Assembly: GCF_036378875.1 (NCBI RefSeq) | Contig: NZ_DASUVO010000159.1 | Location: forward strand, 79,567 to 143,566 | Direction: 5' to 3' | Source: Actinophytocola sp036378875 | GTDB lineage: Bacteria > Actinomycetota > Actinomycetes > Mycobacteriales > Pseudonocardiaceae | Length of the DNA: 64,000 nt | Shown: positions 1 through 7,743 of the stretch, in pieces | How the letters are laid out: the number at the start of each line of letters is the position of its first letter | Numbering within the stretch: position 1 is the stretch's first letter | The notes under the pieces: model-generated | Told to the model about the DNA's origin: nothing | Databases searched by the model: none | The model's input: the letters and a program-made list of their open reading frames with translations, nothing else | Translations under genes and position numbers: made by a program

Positions 1-1009
1 ACGCCGGCACGATTTGCGTACCGAGCGCTCGGATTCGTTCGTGGTACAGGACCTGTGGTTGCTACGTGGCACGAGCCAACCCGCGGAGACCCGTGCCGTC
101 GAGGTGGGCAGGTGGGACGCCACGCACCGGGCCGTCAAGGTCGGCGCTGGCGGGGCGGCCGTGCTGTCGGTGCCGGAGAACGCGAACACCGGCTGGGTGG
201 CGACCATGAACGGGCGGGAGCTGCCCAGGGTGCGGGTCGACGGCTGGCAACAGGCGTGGCTGCTCCCGGCCGGCAACGGCGGCGTGGTGACGCTGGACTT
301 CACCCCGGACAGCCAGTACCGGCAGAGCTTGCTGGCGGGCGGCATCACAGCGGCGGCACTGGCACTGTCACTGCTGGTCCCGATCCGCCGCCGCCGCTCG
401 GCACCGCACGAAAGTCCCATTGACTCGACCTCACCGGAGAAAGTTGTCCACAGGGACCTCCGACCAGGGGTTTTGTCCCCGCCACGCGGTACGATGGCCT
501 CGGGGTGGCCCCCCGGGTACGGGTGGGGGATGCCTACGCAACCAACTGGGGTCGATCTTCAGAATTCGACGCGGCGGGCGAGGGCGCAGCGGTGGGTGCC
601 GGTCGTGCTGGTGGCGTTGCTTGCCGTGCTGGGCGGGATGTTGCCCGTGGTGTTGCTGATCGCGTGCCTGCTGGTGCGGGCGCTGTGGCCGCCTGCGCCG
701 CGGTGGCTCGCGGTCGGTGGCGCCGGGCTCGCGTGTCTGGTCGCCGTGAGTGGCCGGTTGCTGCGGAACGGGCAGGACTGGGCGCACGGTCCGGTGGCGC
801 AGGCGTCGCTGCTACTCGCCGTGGCGGCCGTCGTCGCCGGGTGCGTCGAGTGGTTCGCGCCGCGACCGAAGCTCGACGAGCGCGCCGGCGATGACCAGCG
901 TGCCGGTGGCGATGACGGCGGCGGTGACGACCTGGGTGAGCGCTCCGCCCAGCCAGACGGTGACGAGCACGATCTCGACCACGACCGCGCCCCAGATCAG
1001 CAGCGTTGA
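1..1009 (+). CDS. aftD: AftD-like arabinofuranosyltransferase, C-terminal part (5' end outside window)
   Basis: This is the carboxy-terminal part of a large membrane GT-C enzyme of the alpha-(1->3)-arabinofuranosyltransferase (AftD, DUF3367-containing) family, which adds arabinose to cell-wall arabinan outside the membrane. The frame is already open at base 2, so the start lies upstream. The visible part has an extracytoplasmic beta-rich piece (VPENANTGWVA, VDGWQQAWLLPAG), a membrane helix around bases 317-388, a basic stop RRRR, then two or three further hydrophobic segments (bases 590-860). Between the first helix and the later ones lies a 105-bp dispersed repeat (440-544) translated in frame. 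The last 66 codons, rich in Asp and Gly, are antisense to the flippase gene and may be an extension past the ancestral stop. The neighbouring glycosyltransferase, methyltransferase, DUF2613 and DUF3068 genes match the mycobacterial aftD region. Family assignment is firm; the exact native C-terminus is not. Confidence 0.8.
   Translation, partial: RRHDLRTERSDSFVVQDLWLLRGTSQPAETRAVEVGRWDATHRAVKVGAGGAAVLSVPENANTGWVATMNGRELPRVRVDGWQQAWLLPAGNGGVVTLDFTPDSQYRQSLLAGGITAAALALSLLVPIRRRRSAPHESPIDSTSPEKVVHRDLRPGVLSPPRGTMASGWPPGYGWGMPTQPTGVDLQNSTRRARAQRWVPVVLVALLAVLGGMLPVVLLIACLLVRALWPPAPRWLAVGGAGLACLVAVSGRLLRNGQDWAHGPVAQASLLLAVAAVVAGCVEWFAPRPKLDERAGDDQRAGGDDGGGDDLGERSAQPDGDEHDLDHDRAPDQQR
440..544 (+). repeat. 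105-bp dispersed repeat, copy 1 (in frame inside aftD)
   Basis: This block starts AAAGTTGTCCACAGG and ends GGGGGATGCCTACGCAACCA. The same 105 bp, without indels and with about 11 substitutions by my count, recurs at 55503-55607 in non-coding DNA. Weaker similarity runs upstream to about base 401 (GTCCCATT in both). Here it adds 35 codons to a linker between membrane segments and keeps the frame. It contains the GC-rich palindromic stretch GGGGTGGCCCC. Confidence 0.8.
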
Positions 1010-2044
1010 CCAGCGGTCGTTGCTGGCGATCCGGGAGAACAGCAGGATCTGGACGAGCGAGAGCATCGACCCCACCAGCGCGAACGGCCACACGGGAATG
1101 GGGCTGGCCGCGTAGTCCGCCCCGCCGACGACGGCCACGACGGTCGGCCCGAGCAGGGTGGCCCCGGCGATCACGACGAGGTCGAGTGCCCCGCAGACGG
1201 CGAGCGCGATCGGGATCGCGCGCCGCCGGGACCGCTCGTTCGCCAGGCGCGGCAAGACGAGGATGGCGACGGCCTGCGGCAGCCAGTAGGCGATCTTCGC
1301 GACGATCGCGCCGACCGCGTACTCCCCCGCATCGTGCGCCGGCAGGTGGTGCCGCGCGAGGACCAGGTCCAGGTTGACGAGCAGGACGAGCGCGAGCATG
1401 GCGCTCACGGCGTGGAGGGCGTCGCTGACATGTGCCTTGCCGTGCCTACGAGGCCGCGGCCGCCCACACACGAACCACCCTGCGACCGCGACGACGGCCG
1501 CGCCGATCACCGCGCCGGCGAGCGCGCCCGTGGCGGTGCGGGTGATGGCCAGACCGGCAAGCGTGCCGCCGATGCGGACGACCGCGTCCGCGGTGAGGAG
1601 CGCGGCCACGGCGGTGAACCGGTGCTGCCCCTGAAGCATGCCGAGACAGACCCCGAGAAACGTGATCCCGGCCAGCGCGACGGCGAGGAAGATCGCCGGC
1701 ACGACCGACCCGAGGTGCAGGAACACCACCAACAACGGCGAGACGGCAAGCCCGACGGCGGTCACTCCCGCGGCGGTGACAAGGCCCAGCGCGACAAGCT
1801 CCCCCACACTGTCCTGCCGCGCCACCCGCAGCGCGGTGACCGTCTGCACCCCCATGGCGGGCACCGCCCCGATGACGAGCACCGCGAGCAACGACCCCAG
1901 CTCCCCGAAAGCAGCCGGCACGAGCAACCGCGCGGCGAGCACGTTGAGCAGGTAGGAGGCGAGCTGGTTCCCAGCAACCCCAGCGGACACGACGAACGCG
2001 GACACCCTGGCCCCAGCCGAAGCAACAGGAACACCAGCGGTCAC
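812..2044 (-). CDS. Polysaccharide flippase (Wzx/MurJ-like, MOP superfamily)
   Basis: This hydrophobic protein of about 410 residues has roughly twelve predicted membrane segments and the pattern of lipid-linked oligosaccharide flippases (early segment VVSAGVAGNQLASYLLNVLAARLL; a second half starting NLDLVLARHHLPAHDAGEYAVGAIVAK). It probably moves a polyprenyl-linked glycan intermediate across the membrane for the envelope locus. The frame is open up to an ATG at 2095, but those first 17 codons are repeat DNA, so GTG 2044 or a start slightly downstream is preferred. The gene is divergent from the GT-C-like gene at 2242 and converges on aftD with an overlap of about 200 bp. The substrate is unknown. 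Confidence 0.75.
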   Translation of the reverse strand: MTAGVPVASAGARVSAFVVSAGVAGNQLASYLLNVLAARLLVPAAFGELGSLLAVLVIGAVPAMGVQTVTALRVARQDSVGELVALGLVTAAGVTAVGLAVSPLLVVFLHLGSVVPAIFLAVALAGITFLGVCLGMLQGQHRFTAVAALLTADAVVRIGGTLAGLAITRTATGALAGAVIGAAVVAVAGWFVCGRPRPRRHGKAHVSDALHAVSAMLALVLLVNLDLVLARHHLPAHDAGEYAVGAIVAKIAYWLPQAVAILVLPRLANERSRRRAIPIALAVCGALDLVVIAGATLLGPTVVAVVGGADYAASPIPVWPFALVGSMLSLVQILLFSRIASNDRWSTLLIWGAVVVEIVLVTVWLGGALTQVVTAAVIATGTLVIAGALVELRSRREPLDAPGDDGRHGE

Positions 2045-2049
2045 GCCGG

Positions 2050-2233
2050 GACTGTAACCCGCGAGTCCAACCGGAGAAACCCGCGTGTCCAACACAAGAG
2101 ACCCGCGAGTCCAACCAGGAGGACCGCCGAGTTCAACAAACCCACTGACCGCCCGGTAACCAGGTTTGTTGAACTCGCGGGTCCTGAGCGTTGGACACGC
2201 GGGTTCTGGGCGTTGGACACGCGTGGTGGGATC
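2050..2233. repeat. Opposed arrays of 22-bp repeats between divergent genes
   Basis: Four units pointing left occupy 2050-2071, 2072-2093, 2094-2115 and 2116-2137. Three pointing right occupy 2168-2189, 2190-2211 and 2212-2233. Each is exactly 22 bp and opens with GTTGGAC or GTTGAAC followed by WCGCGG when read in its own direction. The arms CAACAAACC (2134-2142) and GGTTTGTTG (2163-2171) can pair around a 20-bp centre. The array fills the intergenic region between the flippase and GT-C-like genes and so overlaps both promoters. Confidence 0.85.
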
Positions 2234-2241
2234 TTGGGGTG

Positions 2242-3831
2242 ATGCGGTGGGTGGTGCCTGGGGTTTGTGCCGGCATGGCGCTGCTTGTGCTCGCGCCGTT
2301 GCTCTCCGGCGGGTTCGTGCTCAGTTACGACATGGTGTTCGTGCCTCGGCAGGATCTGCTGCCGGAGGCGTTCGGGCTGGGATCAGCTCTCCCGAGGGCC
2401 GTGCCGGCCGATGCCGTTGTCGGCGTGCTCACCTCCTTCCTGCCCGGGGATCTGGTCCAGCACGGGATCCTGCTTGCCGCGCTCTTCGCCGGGCCGCTGG
2501 GCGCCGCACGGCTCGTGCCCACCGAGTCCGTTGCCATCCGGGTTGTCGCCGCCGTCGGGTACGGGTGGACGGTGTTTCTCGCTGAGCGGTTGGTCATGGG
2601 GCACTGGCCTTACCTGCTCGCCTACGCCGCTCTGCCCTGGATCGTGCTTGCCCGTGACAGTCCGGCGAAGCTCGTGCTCGCCTGCCTGCCCGGGGTGCTC
2701 ACGCCGGCCGGGGGAATCCTCGTCGCGGGGACCGCCTTCGCCGCCGGTGGCGCCAGGAAGTTCACCATCCCCATCGCGGTCGTGCTCAACGCGCCGTGGT
2801 GGGTGCCGGCCCTCCTGCACACGAGCAGTGGGTTGTCCGCCGAGTACGGCGTGGTCGCCTTCGCGGCACGGGCGGAGAACTGGGGTGGGCCCGTGCTCAG
2901 CCTGCTCGGCCTCGGCGGCATCTGGAACGCCGAGGTGACACCTGCCAGCCGGGCCAACCCGCTCGTGCCTGTCGTCACCATCGTCGTCGTCGCCACCGCC
3001 CTTTTCGGACTCAGCCGGCTCAACACACGCTGGGCACGGGGAATCACGATTCTCGGTGCCGTCGGGGTGTTCCTCGCCGCCCTGCCCACCCTGCCCGGCG
3101 GACAAGAGCTGCTCTCCTGGACGGTCGCCAACGTGCCCGGTGGCGGGCTGCTCCGTGACTCGCAGAAGTGGGTGGCCTGGTGGGCGTTGCCCCTCGCACT
3201 CGGGGTGGCCAAAGCGGTCGAGCGGGTCAACCGGAAGACAGTCGTTGCCGTGGCGGCCGTTCTGCCGGTCGCCGTGCTGCCCGACTTCGCCTTCGCCGCG
3301 TGGGGGCAGCTGCACACCGCCCACTACCCCGCCGACTGGTACGCGGTGCGGGACATTCTCGACAAGGACCCGCGAGCGGGGGACGTGGTCACGCAGCCCT
3401 TCGGGGCCTTCCGGCAGTTCGGTTGGAACGGCAACCGCACACAGCTCGACCCCGCACCCCGTTTCCTCCCCAGGACGACCGTCATCGACGACACGCTCTA
3501 CGTCAACGGGCGGGCCGTCGCCGGCGAGGATCCCCGTGCCAGAGCCGTAAGAAACGGCACACCGCTGAACGAGCTCGGCATCGGCTGGGTGCTCGTCGAG
3601 CACGGCACGCCCGGTCAAACCAGTACGGACGGCCTCGACATCGTCTACCGCGGACAGTGGCTCGACCTCTACCGCGTACCTGGACCAATCGCCGATCCGC
3701 CGGATGGACCACCGCACGCACCGGTCGTCATCGCGTTCTCGGCAGCAGGGACACTGATCCTCTTCAGCGTGTTGTGGCTGGCGTTACCGACCGGTAGATT
3801 GACACCCCTGCGTCGTCGCGAACGGGAGTGA
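2242..3831 (+). CDS. Large GT-C-like integral membrane protein of the arabinan locus
   Basis: The 529-residue protein has about eight to ten membrane helices, an early periplasmic-type loop (SYDMVFVPRQDLLP, resembling the acidic first loop of polyprenyl-sugar-dependent GT-C enzymes), an extracytoplasmic C-terminal domain (about residues 380-495) and a last helix near residues 500-520 followed by RRRERE. It probably uses or handles a decaprenyl-phosphate sugar. Its place next to aftD, the GT4 and the methyltransferase is like that of M. tuberculosis Rv0226c, but I infer that from order and topology only. ATG 2242 was chosen; the longer reading from 2191 would translate 22-bp repeat units. The stop at 3829-3831 is four bases before the GTG of the small downstream gene, so the two are probably co-transcribed. 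Confidence 0.6.
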   Translation: MRWVVPGVCAGMALLVLAPLLSGGFVLSYDMVFVPRQDLLPEAFGLGSALPRAVPADAVVGVLTSFLPGDLVQHGILLAALFAGPLGAARLVPTESVAIRVVAAVGYGWTVFLAERLVMGHWPYLLAYAALPWIVLARDSPAKLVLACLPGVLTPAGGILVAGTAFAAGGARKFTIPIAVVLNAPWWVPALLHTSSGLSAEYGVVAFAARAENWGGPVLSLLGLGGIWNAEVTPASRANPLVPVVTIVVVATALFGLSRLNTRWARGITILGAVGVFLAALPTLPGGQELLSWTVANVPGGGLLRDSQKWVAWWALPLALGVAKAVERVNRKTVVAVAAVLPVAVLPDFAFAAWGQLHTAHYPADWYAVRDILDKDPRAGDVVTQPFGAFRQFGWNGNRTQLDPAPRFLPRTTVIDDTLYVNGRAVAGEDPRARAVRNGTPLNELGIGWVLVEHGTPGQTSTDGLDIVYRGQWLDLYRVPGPIADPPDGPPHAPVVIAFSAAGTLILFSVLWLALPTGRLTPLRRRERE

Positions 3832-3834
3832 GCC

Positions 3835-4014
3835 GTGGGCAAGCTGGTAGGCGTGATCGCCTCGGTACTGGTCGGCATCGTGCTCGCGACTGGCGTGAAC
3901 TTCGCCGTCTCCAACACTTCCGCGCCGGACAACGACGTCAACCTCGAGAACCCCGCCGCGCCCAACAACATGGGCAGCGGCAGCGGCTCGGTCAGCTACG
4001 GCTCGACGCGCTGA
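3835..4014 (+). CDS. Small DUF2613-type membrane/secreted protein
   Basis: This 59-codon gene reads MGKLVGVIASVLVGIVLATG and ends NMGSGSGSVSYGSTR. It has one hydrophobic N-terminal segment (residues 3-24), then a short polar tail with an NFAVSNTSAPDNDV stretch. That is the pattern of the DUF2613 family, whose mycobacterial member (Rv0236A) sits next to aftD. It starts four bases after the stop of the GT-C-like gene and its last 23 bp overlap the convergent glycosyltransferase gene. No function is established for the family; the location suggests a part in arabinan assembly or its regulation. Confidence 0.75.
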   Translation: MGKLVGVIASVLVGIVLATGVNFAVSNTSAPDNDVNLENPAAPNNMGSGSGSVSYGSTR

Positions 4015-5101
4015 CGACGTCGAACACAGCGGTCTCGAACGCGTCCACGCTGCGTTCCCAGTCGAACTCGGCCGCCCACGCGCGGCCGGCGGCACCCATC
4101 TCGGTCCGCAGCGACGCGGAGTCCAGCAGGCTCTCCACCTTGCGCACGAAGTCGTCGAAGTCCGTGGCCAGCAAGCCAGTCGTGCCATCCACAATGGACT
4201 CCGCGACCCCGCCCGCCGCGCGGTAGGCGACCGACGGCACGCCGTGCGCGGCCGCTTCCATGATCACCACACCCCAGCCCTCCTTGACCGAAGGGCACAG
4301 GTGCAGCCACGACCGCGCGATGATCTCGTGCTTGTCCTGCTCGTCGACCCAGCCGTGGAGCGTCACCCGGTCCTGCACGTCCCGCAGTTCCGCATGCTCA
4401 CGCAGGGTCCGCAGCCACCAGCCCTGGCCAACGACCTCCAACCGCAGCTTGGGCCACCGCGTGGCCAGCCGGGCGACCGCGTCGATGGCGTGCTCCACCC
4501 GCTTGTGCGGCACCAGCCTGCCGACCAACACGAGCGTCGGATCCGGGTCCTGGGCGGCACGGGTGCGCGGCACCGGGTCCAACCCGTTGTGCACCACGGT
4601 GATCCGCGAGGCGGCCACGCCCAGCCGGACCAGCTCGGCACGGGTCACTTCGGACACCGTGAGGTACCGGCACTTCCGGTACAGCCGAGGCGCGAGCCAC
4701 GACTCGATGAACCAGCCGATCCGGCCAAGCGCCGGCCCGAGCACGGCACGCCACTGCTCCCGGTGGACGTGGTGCACGAGCACCAGCACGGGGCAGCGCG
4801 CGACGAGCCGGGAGAAGAACGGCATACCGTTCTGTACGTCGACCACCACGTCCGGACGGGTCGTCATGATCGCGAGGAGGGCCCATCCGTACACGGAGAA
4901 CCGACCACCCCGCCGGCGAAACCGCACCCCCGCGACCATCTCGTCGCGGGGCGCGTTGGCGTGCGCGGCGCACTGGATCGTCACGTCGTAGCCACGCCGC
5001 GCGAGCCCTTCGGCCATCCGCTCGACGTAGCGTTCCGACCCGCCGCCCTCCGGATGCCGGGTGTCGCGCCAGTTCACGAGCAGCACCTTGGGACAACTCA
5101 T
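3992..5101 (-). CDS. GT4-family glycosyltransferase
   Basis: The 369-residue protein has the GT-B fold landmarks of family 4 retaining glycosyltransferases: the N-terminal GGGSERYV loop (residues 19-26), the start of the second domain VLVGRLVPHKRVEHA (191-205) and the E-x7-E motif EGWGVVIME (E274 and E282). It would transfer a sugar from a nucleotide sugar to a lipid-linked or glycan acceptor on the cytoplasmic face. It is encoded opposite the GT-C-like gene and 72 bp from the divergent methyltransferase. The same glycosyltransferase/methyltransferase pair occurs in mycobacteria (Rv0225/Rv0224c). Donor and acceptor cannot be read from the sequence. Confidence 0.85.
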   Translation of the reverse strand: MSCPKVLLVNWRDTRHPEGGGSERYVERMAEGLARRGYDVTIQCAAHANAPRDEMVAGVRFRRRGGRFSVYGWALLAIMTTRPDVVVDVQNGMPFFSRLVARCPVLVLVHHVHREQWRAVLGPALGRIGWFIESWLAPRLYRKCRYLTVSEVTRAELVRLGVAASRITVVHNGLDPVPRTRAAQDPDPTLVLVGRLVPHKRVEHAIDAVARLATRWPKLRLEVVGQGWWLRTLREHAELRDVQDRVTLHGWVDEQDKHEIIARSWLHLCPSVKEGWGVVIMEAAAHGVPSVAYRAAGGVAESIVDGTTGLLATDFDDFVRKVESLLDSASLRTEMGAAGRAWAAEFDWERSVDAFETAVFDVVSASSRS

Positions 5102-5173
5102 GAATGCTCCGCCGGATGATAGGTTACCGATCGGTACAGTGGATCAGAAAATTCGCGGAAAAGACAGCCCTCG

Positions 5174-5902
5174 ATGGTAGGTAAGACCAACTCTCTGGCC
5201 CGTTCGGTCCACCTGTTCCGTGCTTTTTTGCAGGAACAGTCCAATCCGGACCACTTCTACCGAACACTGGCGCACGACTCGGTCCGCCAGATATCGGAGT
5301 ACGTGCCGCTGAACGGCGCAACGATTCTCGACGTCGGCGGCGGTCCCGGCTACTTCGCGGACGCGTTCCGGGCCGCCGGCAGCCACTATCTCGGCGTCGA
5401 CCCGGACGTCGGGGAGCTGTCCGCGCGCGGCGAGCCGGCACCGGGCATGATCCGCGCCAGTGGCACTGAGCTGCCCATATGCACCGATGCCGTTGATATC
5501 TGCTACTCGTCGAACGTGCTCGAGCACGTCGCCGACCCGGACCGGATGCTGGCCGAGATGGTCCGGGTGACCAGACCCGGCGGCACGGTGTTCGTCTCCT
5601 TCACACCATGGTTCTCTCCGTGGGGCGGCCACGAAACCGCACCGTGGCATTTTCTCGGCGGCCGTTACGCACGCCGTCGATATGTCACAAAGAAAGGACA
5701 TGAACCGAAGAACAAATTCGGCGAGAGTCTGTTCGCGTTGACCGTCGGAAAAGCACTGCGGTGGGCGCGGACGTGTGATGAAGCCATTCTCGTCCGCGCC
5801 CTCCCGAGATATCACCCGTGGTGGGCGGTGTGGATTGTGCGCGTGCCGCTGCTACGCGAGCTCGCCTCCTGGAACCTGGTGCTGGTGCTCAGAAAGCGCT
5901 AG
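5174..5902 (+). CDS. Class I SAM-dependent methyltransferase
   Basis: The 242-residue protein carries motif I DVGGGPGYF (53-61), the acidic residue ending strand 2 (GVDPD) and the post-motif SSNVLEHV typical of methyltransferases of the UbiE/Methyltransf_11 type. It is divergent from the GT4 gene (72-bp gap) and overlaps the convergent DUF3068 gene by four bases. Its family and place fit the methyltransferase of the mycobacterial aftD region. It may methylate a glycan or lipid of the envelope; the substrate is not known. Confidence 0.8.
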   Translation: MVGKTNSLARSVHLFRAFLQEQSNPDHFYRTLAHDSVRQISEYVPLNGATILDVGGGPGYFADAFRAAGSHYLGVDPDVGELSARGEPAPGMIRASGTELPICTDAVDICYSSNVLEHVADPDRMLAEMVRVTRPGGTVFVSFTPWFSPWGGHETAPWHFLGGRYARRRYVTKKGHEPKNKFGESLFALTVGKALRWARTCDEAILVRALPRYHPWWAVWIVRVPLLRELASWNLVLVLRKR

Positions 5903-6939
5903 GCGGCACCGGCCGGCTGCCGGGACATCGGTGGCGCGCCGCCGACCGAGCTCGGCTCGCCACGCCGGAACCCGCCGTACAGCAGGAACAACGCGAGCAC
6001 GATGAGCAGTCCGCCCGCGACCCACAGCACGATCGGTCCGGTGGTCAGCAGTCTGACCTGGCTCTTGCCGTCCTCGGCGCGGGTGACGAACTCGGTGACC
6101 GTCGCGTCGTTGAGCCGCAGCTTGCCGTTGAAGACCACGGTGCCGTCGCCGGGTTCCTCACCCGACGGGACCAGTTCCTGGGTCATCTCCTGCTGTCCGA
6201 GGACGATGACGCCGGTGACGGGCTCGACCCACAGCGTCCGCTTGGCCGTGTAGTACATGGCGGCGTCGACGCTCGGCTCGTCCGGCTCACCCACGAGCGA
6301 GCCGGGCACCTCACGATCGCCGACCTTCGTGTTCGGCACCTCGATGACGTACCGGTAGGTGTCAAGTCCCTGGACGGTGTCCTCGCCGTCGTAGCGGGCC
6401 TTGACCGCCTTACGGACCTGGGTGTCGAAGAACTCGTAGTCCTGCTGTTCGGTGCCGAACGGGAACTTGAACGAGAGACCGGGCTGTTGCAGGGTGTTTC
6501 GGCTGACCGTCTCGCGGTTGCCCTGCTCCGCCTCGATGTACTGGCCCTCGCACGGCGCCACGGCCTGGCCGGTATGGCGGTCGAAGCACTGCGAGCGCAC
6601 CGAGGCGGTGATCGTCGAGTCGGTCGACTCGACGATCATCTTGATCGCCTCGACGTACACCGCGACGTCACCGTCGGCCTCGACCTCTGGCCGCGTCAGG
6701 TCGCCGGTGACATATGTGGTCGCTTTGACACTGAGATTGTTACGTATCTCGGGCACGGGCGCGCCGTCGACGGTTTCGATCACGAGCGCGGTGACGTTGT
6801 CGCCTTCCGCGACCGAGAGTGACTTGGTGTCCAGTGGTGCTTTGGCAAGCTGCGGGTACGCGTAGAAACGCAGCAGCAGGCCGAGCGCCACCGCGAAGAC
6901 CCCCAGTCCAAGCAGGACGAAGCCGACGATGCGACGCAC
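5899..6939 (-). CDS. DUF3068 membrane protein (porin PorA-like family)
   Basis: The 346-residue protein starts MRRIVGFVLLGLGVF with a membrane segment at about residues 4-24, then a long extracytoplasmic beta-rich domain, and ends with a second membrane helix (IVLWVAGGLLIVLALFLLYG) and a short cytoplasmic tail. This is the layout of DUF3068 proteins found in arabinogalactan-making actinobacteria (mycobacterial Rv0227c). GTG 6939 was chosen because GAGGAGG lies just upstream; the frame stays open far beyond it, but that DNA is antisense to the phosphopantetheinyl transferase gene. The function is unknown; the locus suggests envelope assembly. Confidence 0.8.
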   Translation of the reverse strand: MRRIVGFVLLGLGVFAVALGLLLRFYAYPQLAKAPLDTKSLSVAEGDNVTALVIETVDGAPVPEIRNNLSVKATTYVTGDLTRPEVEADGDVAVYVEAIKMIVESTDSTITASVRSQCFDRHTGQAVAPCEGQYIEAEQGNRETVSRNTLQQPGLSFKFPFGTEQQDYEFFDTQVRKAVKARYDGEDTVQGLDTYRYVIEVPNTKVGDREVPGSLVGEPDEPSVDAAMYYTAKRTLWVEPVTGVIVLGQQEMTQELVPSGEEPGDGTVVFNGKLRLNDATVTEFVTRAEDGKSQVRLLTTGPIVLWVAGGLLIVLALFLLYGGFRRGEPSSVGGAPPMSRQPAGAA

Positions 6940-7038
6940 CGGACCTCCTCTTCGAGGTGAGAACGATGGGCGCCAAATTACCCGACAGTAACCCGAGCAC
7001 AAGACCCATCTGGAGCAGTGTTGCGGCATCATGCAGGC

Positions 7039-7743
7039 ATGCGATGCGACGTGTGGTGGGCGCACCCGACTCCGGCGACCCCGAGTCTGCTGGACCTGCT
7101 CGACGACGTGGAGCGCGGCCGCTACGAGGGCTACCGCCGGGACGTCGACAAGCAGCGGTTCCTGACCGGCCGTGCGTTGATCCGGGGGGTCGTGGCCGCC
7201 GAGCTGGGCATCGCGCCGGCAGACGTGGCACTGGACAGCTCCTGCTTCGACTGCGGCAAGCCGCACGGCAAGCCCACCGTGGTCGGCTCGACGCTCGAGG
7301 TGTCCATCTCGCATTCCGGTGACTGGGTGGCGCTCGCGATGACCGAGGGCGCGCCCGTCGGCGTGGACGTCGAGGAGATCCGGGACGCGGAGGTCGACGG
7401 CCTGGCGGGCATCTGCTTCTCCCCTGAGGAGCTGACGAGGTTCGACGCCGTGCCGGAGGCGGACCGGCGGGGCGCGTTCTTCACCTACTGGGCCCGCAAG
7501 GAAGCCGTGATCAAGGCGACCGGCAAGGGCATGACGGTCGTGATGAGCAAGCTGACGTTGACCGCGCACGACGAACAGCCGCGTGTGCTCGACTCCCAGG
7601 CGTCCGATGTGGACACCGGCACCACGCGGATGGCGGACCTGGACCGGGGTCCTTCGTACCGGGCCTGTGTCGCGGTGTTCGCCGACACCGCGCCCAAGGT
7701 GACCGAACACGAAGCGGCCGAGCTGATCGCCTCACTCGGCTGA
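7039..7743 (+). CDS. 4'-phosphopantetheinyl transferase, Sfp type
   Basis: The enzyme moves the phosphopantetheine arm of CoA to a serine of carrier proteins. Family motifs are present: SHSG (91-94), the magnesium-binding GVDVEE (108-113) and WARKEAVIKATGKG (151-164). At about 234 residues it has the length of Sfp/PcpS-type enzymes. ATG 7039 (MRCDVWWAHP) is preferred over an upstream in-frame GTG at 7018. It is divergent from the DUF3068 gene and overlaps the 3' end of the NB-ARC-like gene by 12 bp. It stands alone, so it probably serves polyketide, nonribosomal or fatty-acid carrier proteins elsewhere. Confidence 0.88.
   Translation: MRCDVWWAHPTPATPSLLDLLDDVERGRYEGYRRDVDKQRFLTGRALIRGVVAAELGIAPADVALDSSCFDCGKPHGKPTVVGSTLEVSISHSGDWVALAMTEGAPVGVDVEEIRDAEVDGLAGICFSPEELTRFDAVPEADRRGAFFTYWARKEAVIKATGKGMTVVMSKLTLTAHDEQPRVLDSQASDVDTGTTRMADLDRGPSYRACVAVFADTAPKVTEHEAAELIASLG

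Noticed and set aside
5899..7710. A 603-residue version of the DUF3068 protein
   Set aside because: The extra N-terminal 257 residues are antisense to the phosphopantetheinyl transferase gene, and GTG 6939 has a strong ribosome-binding site.
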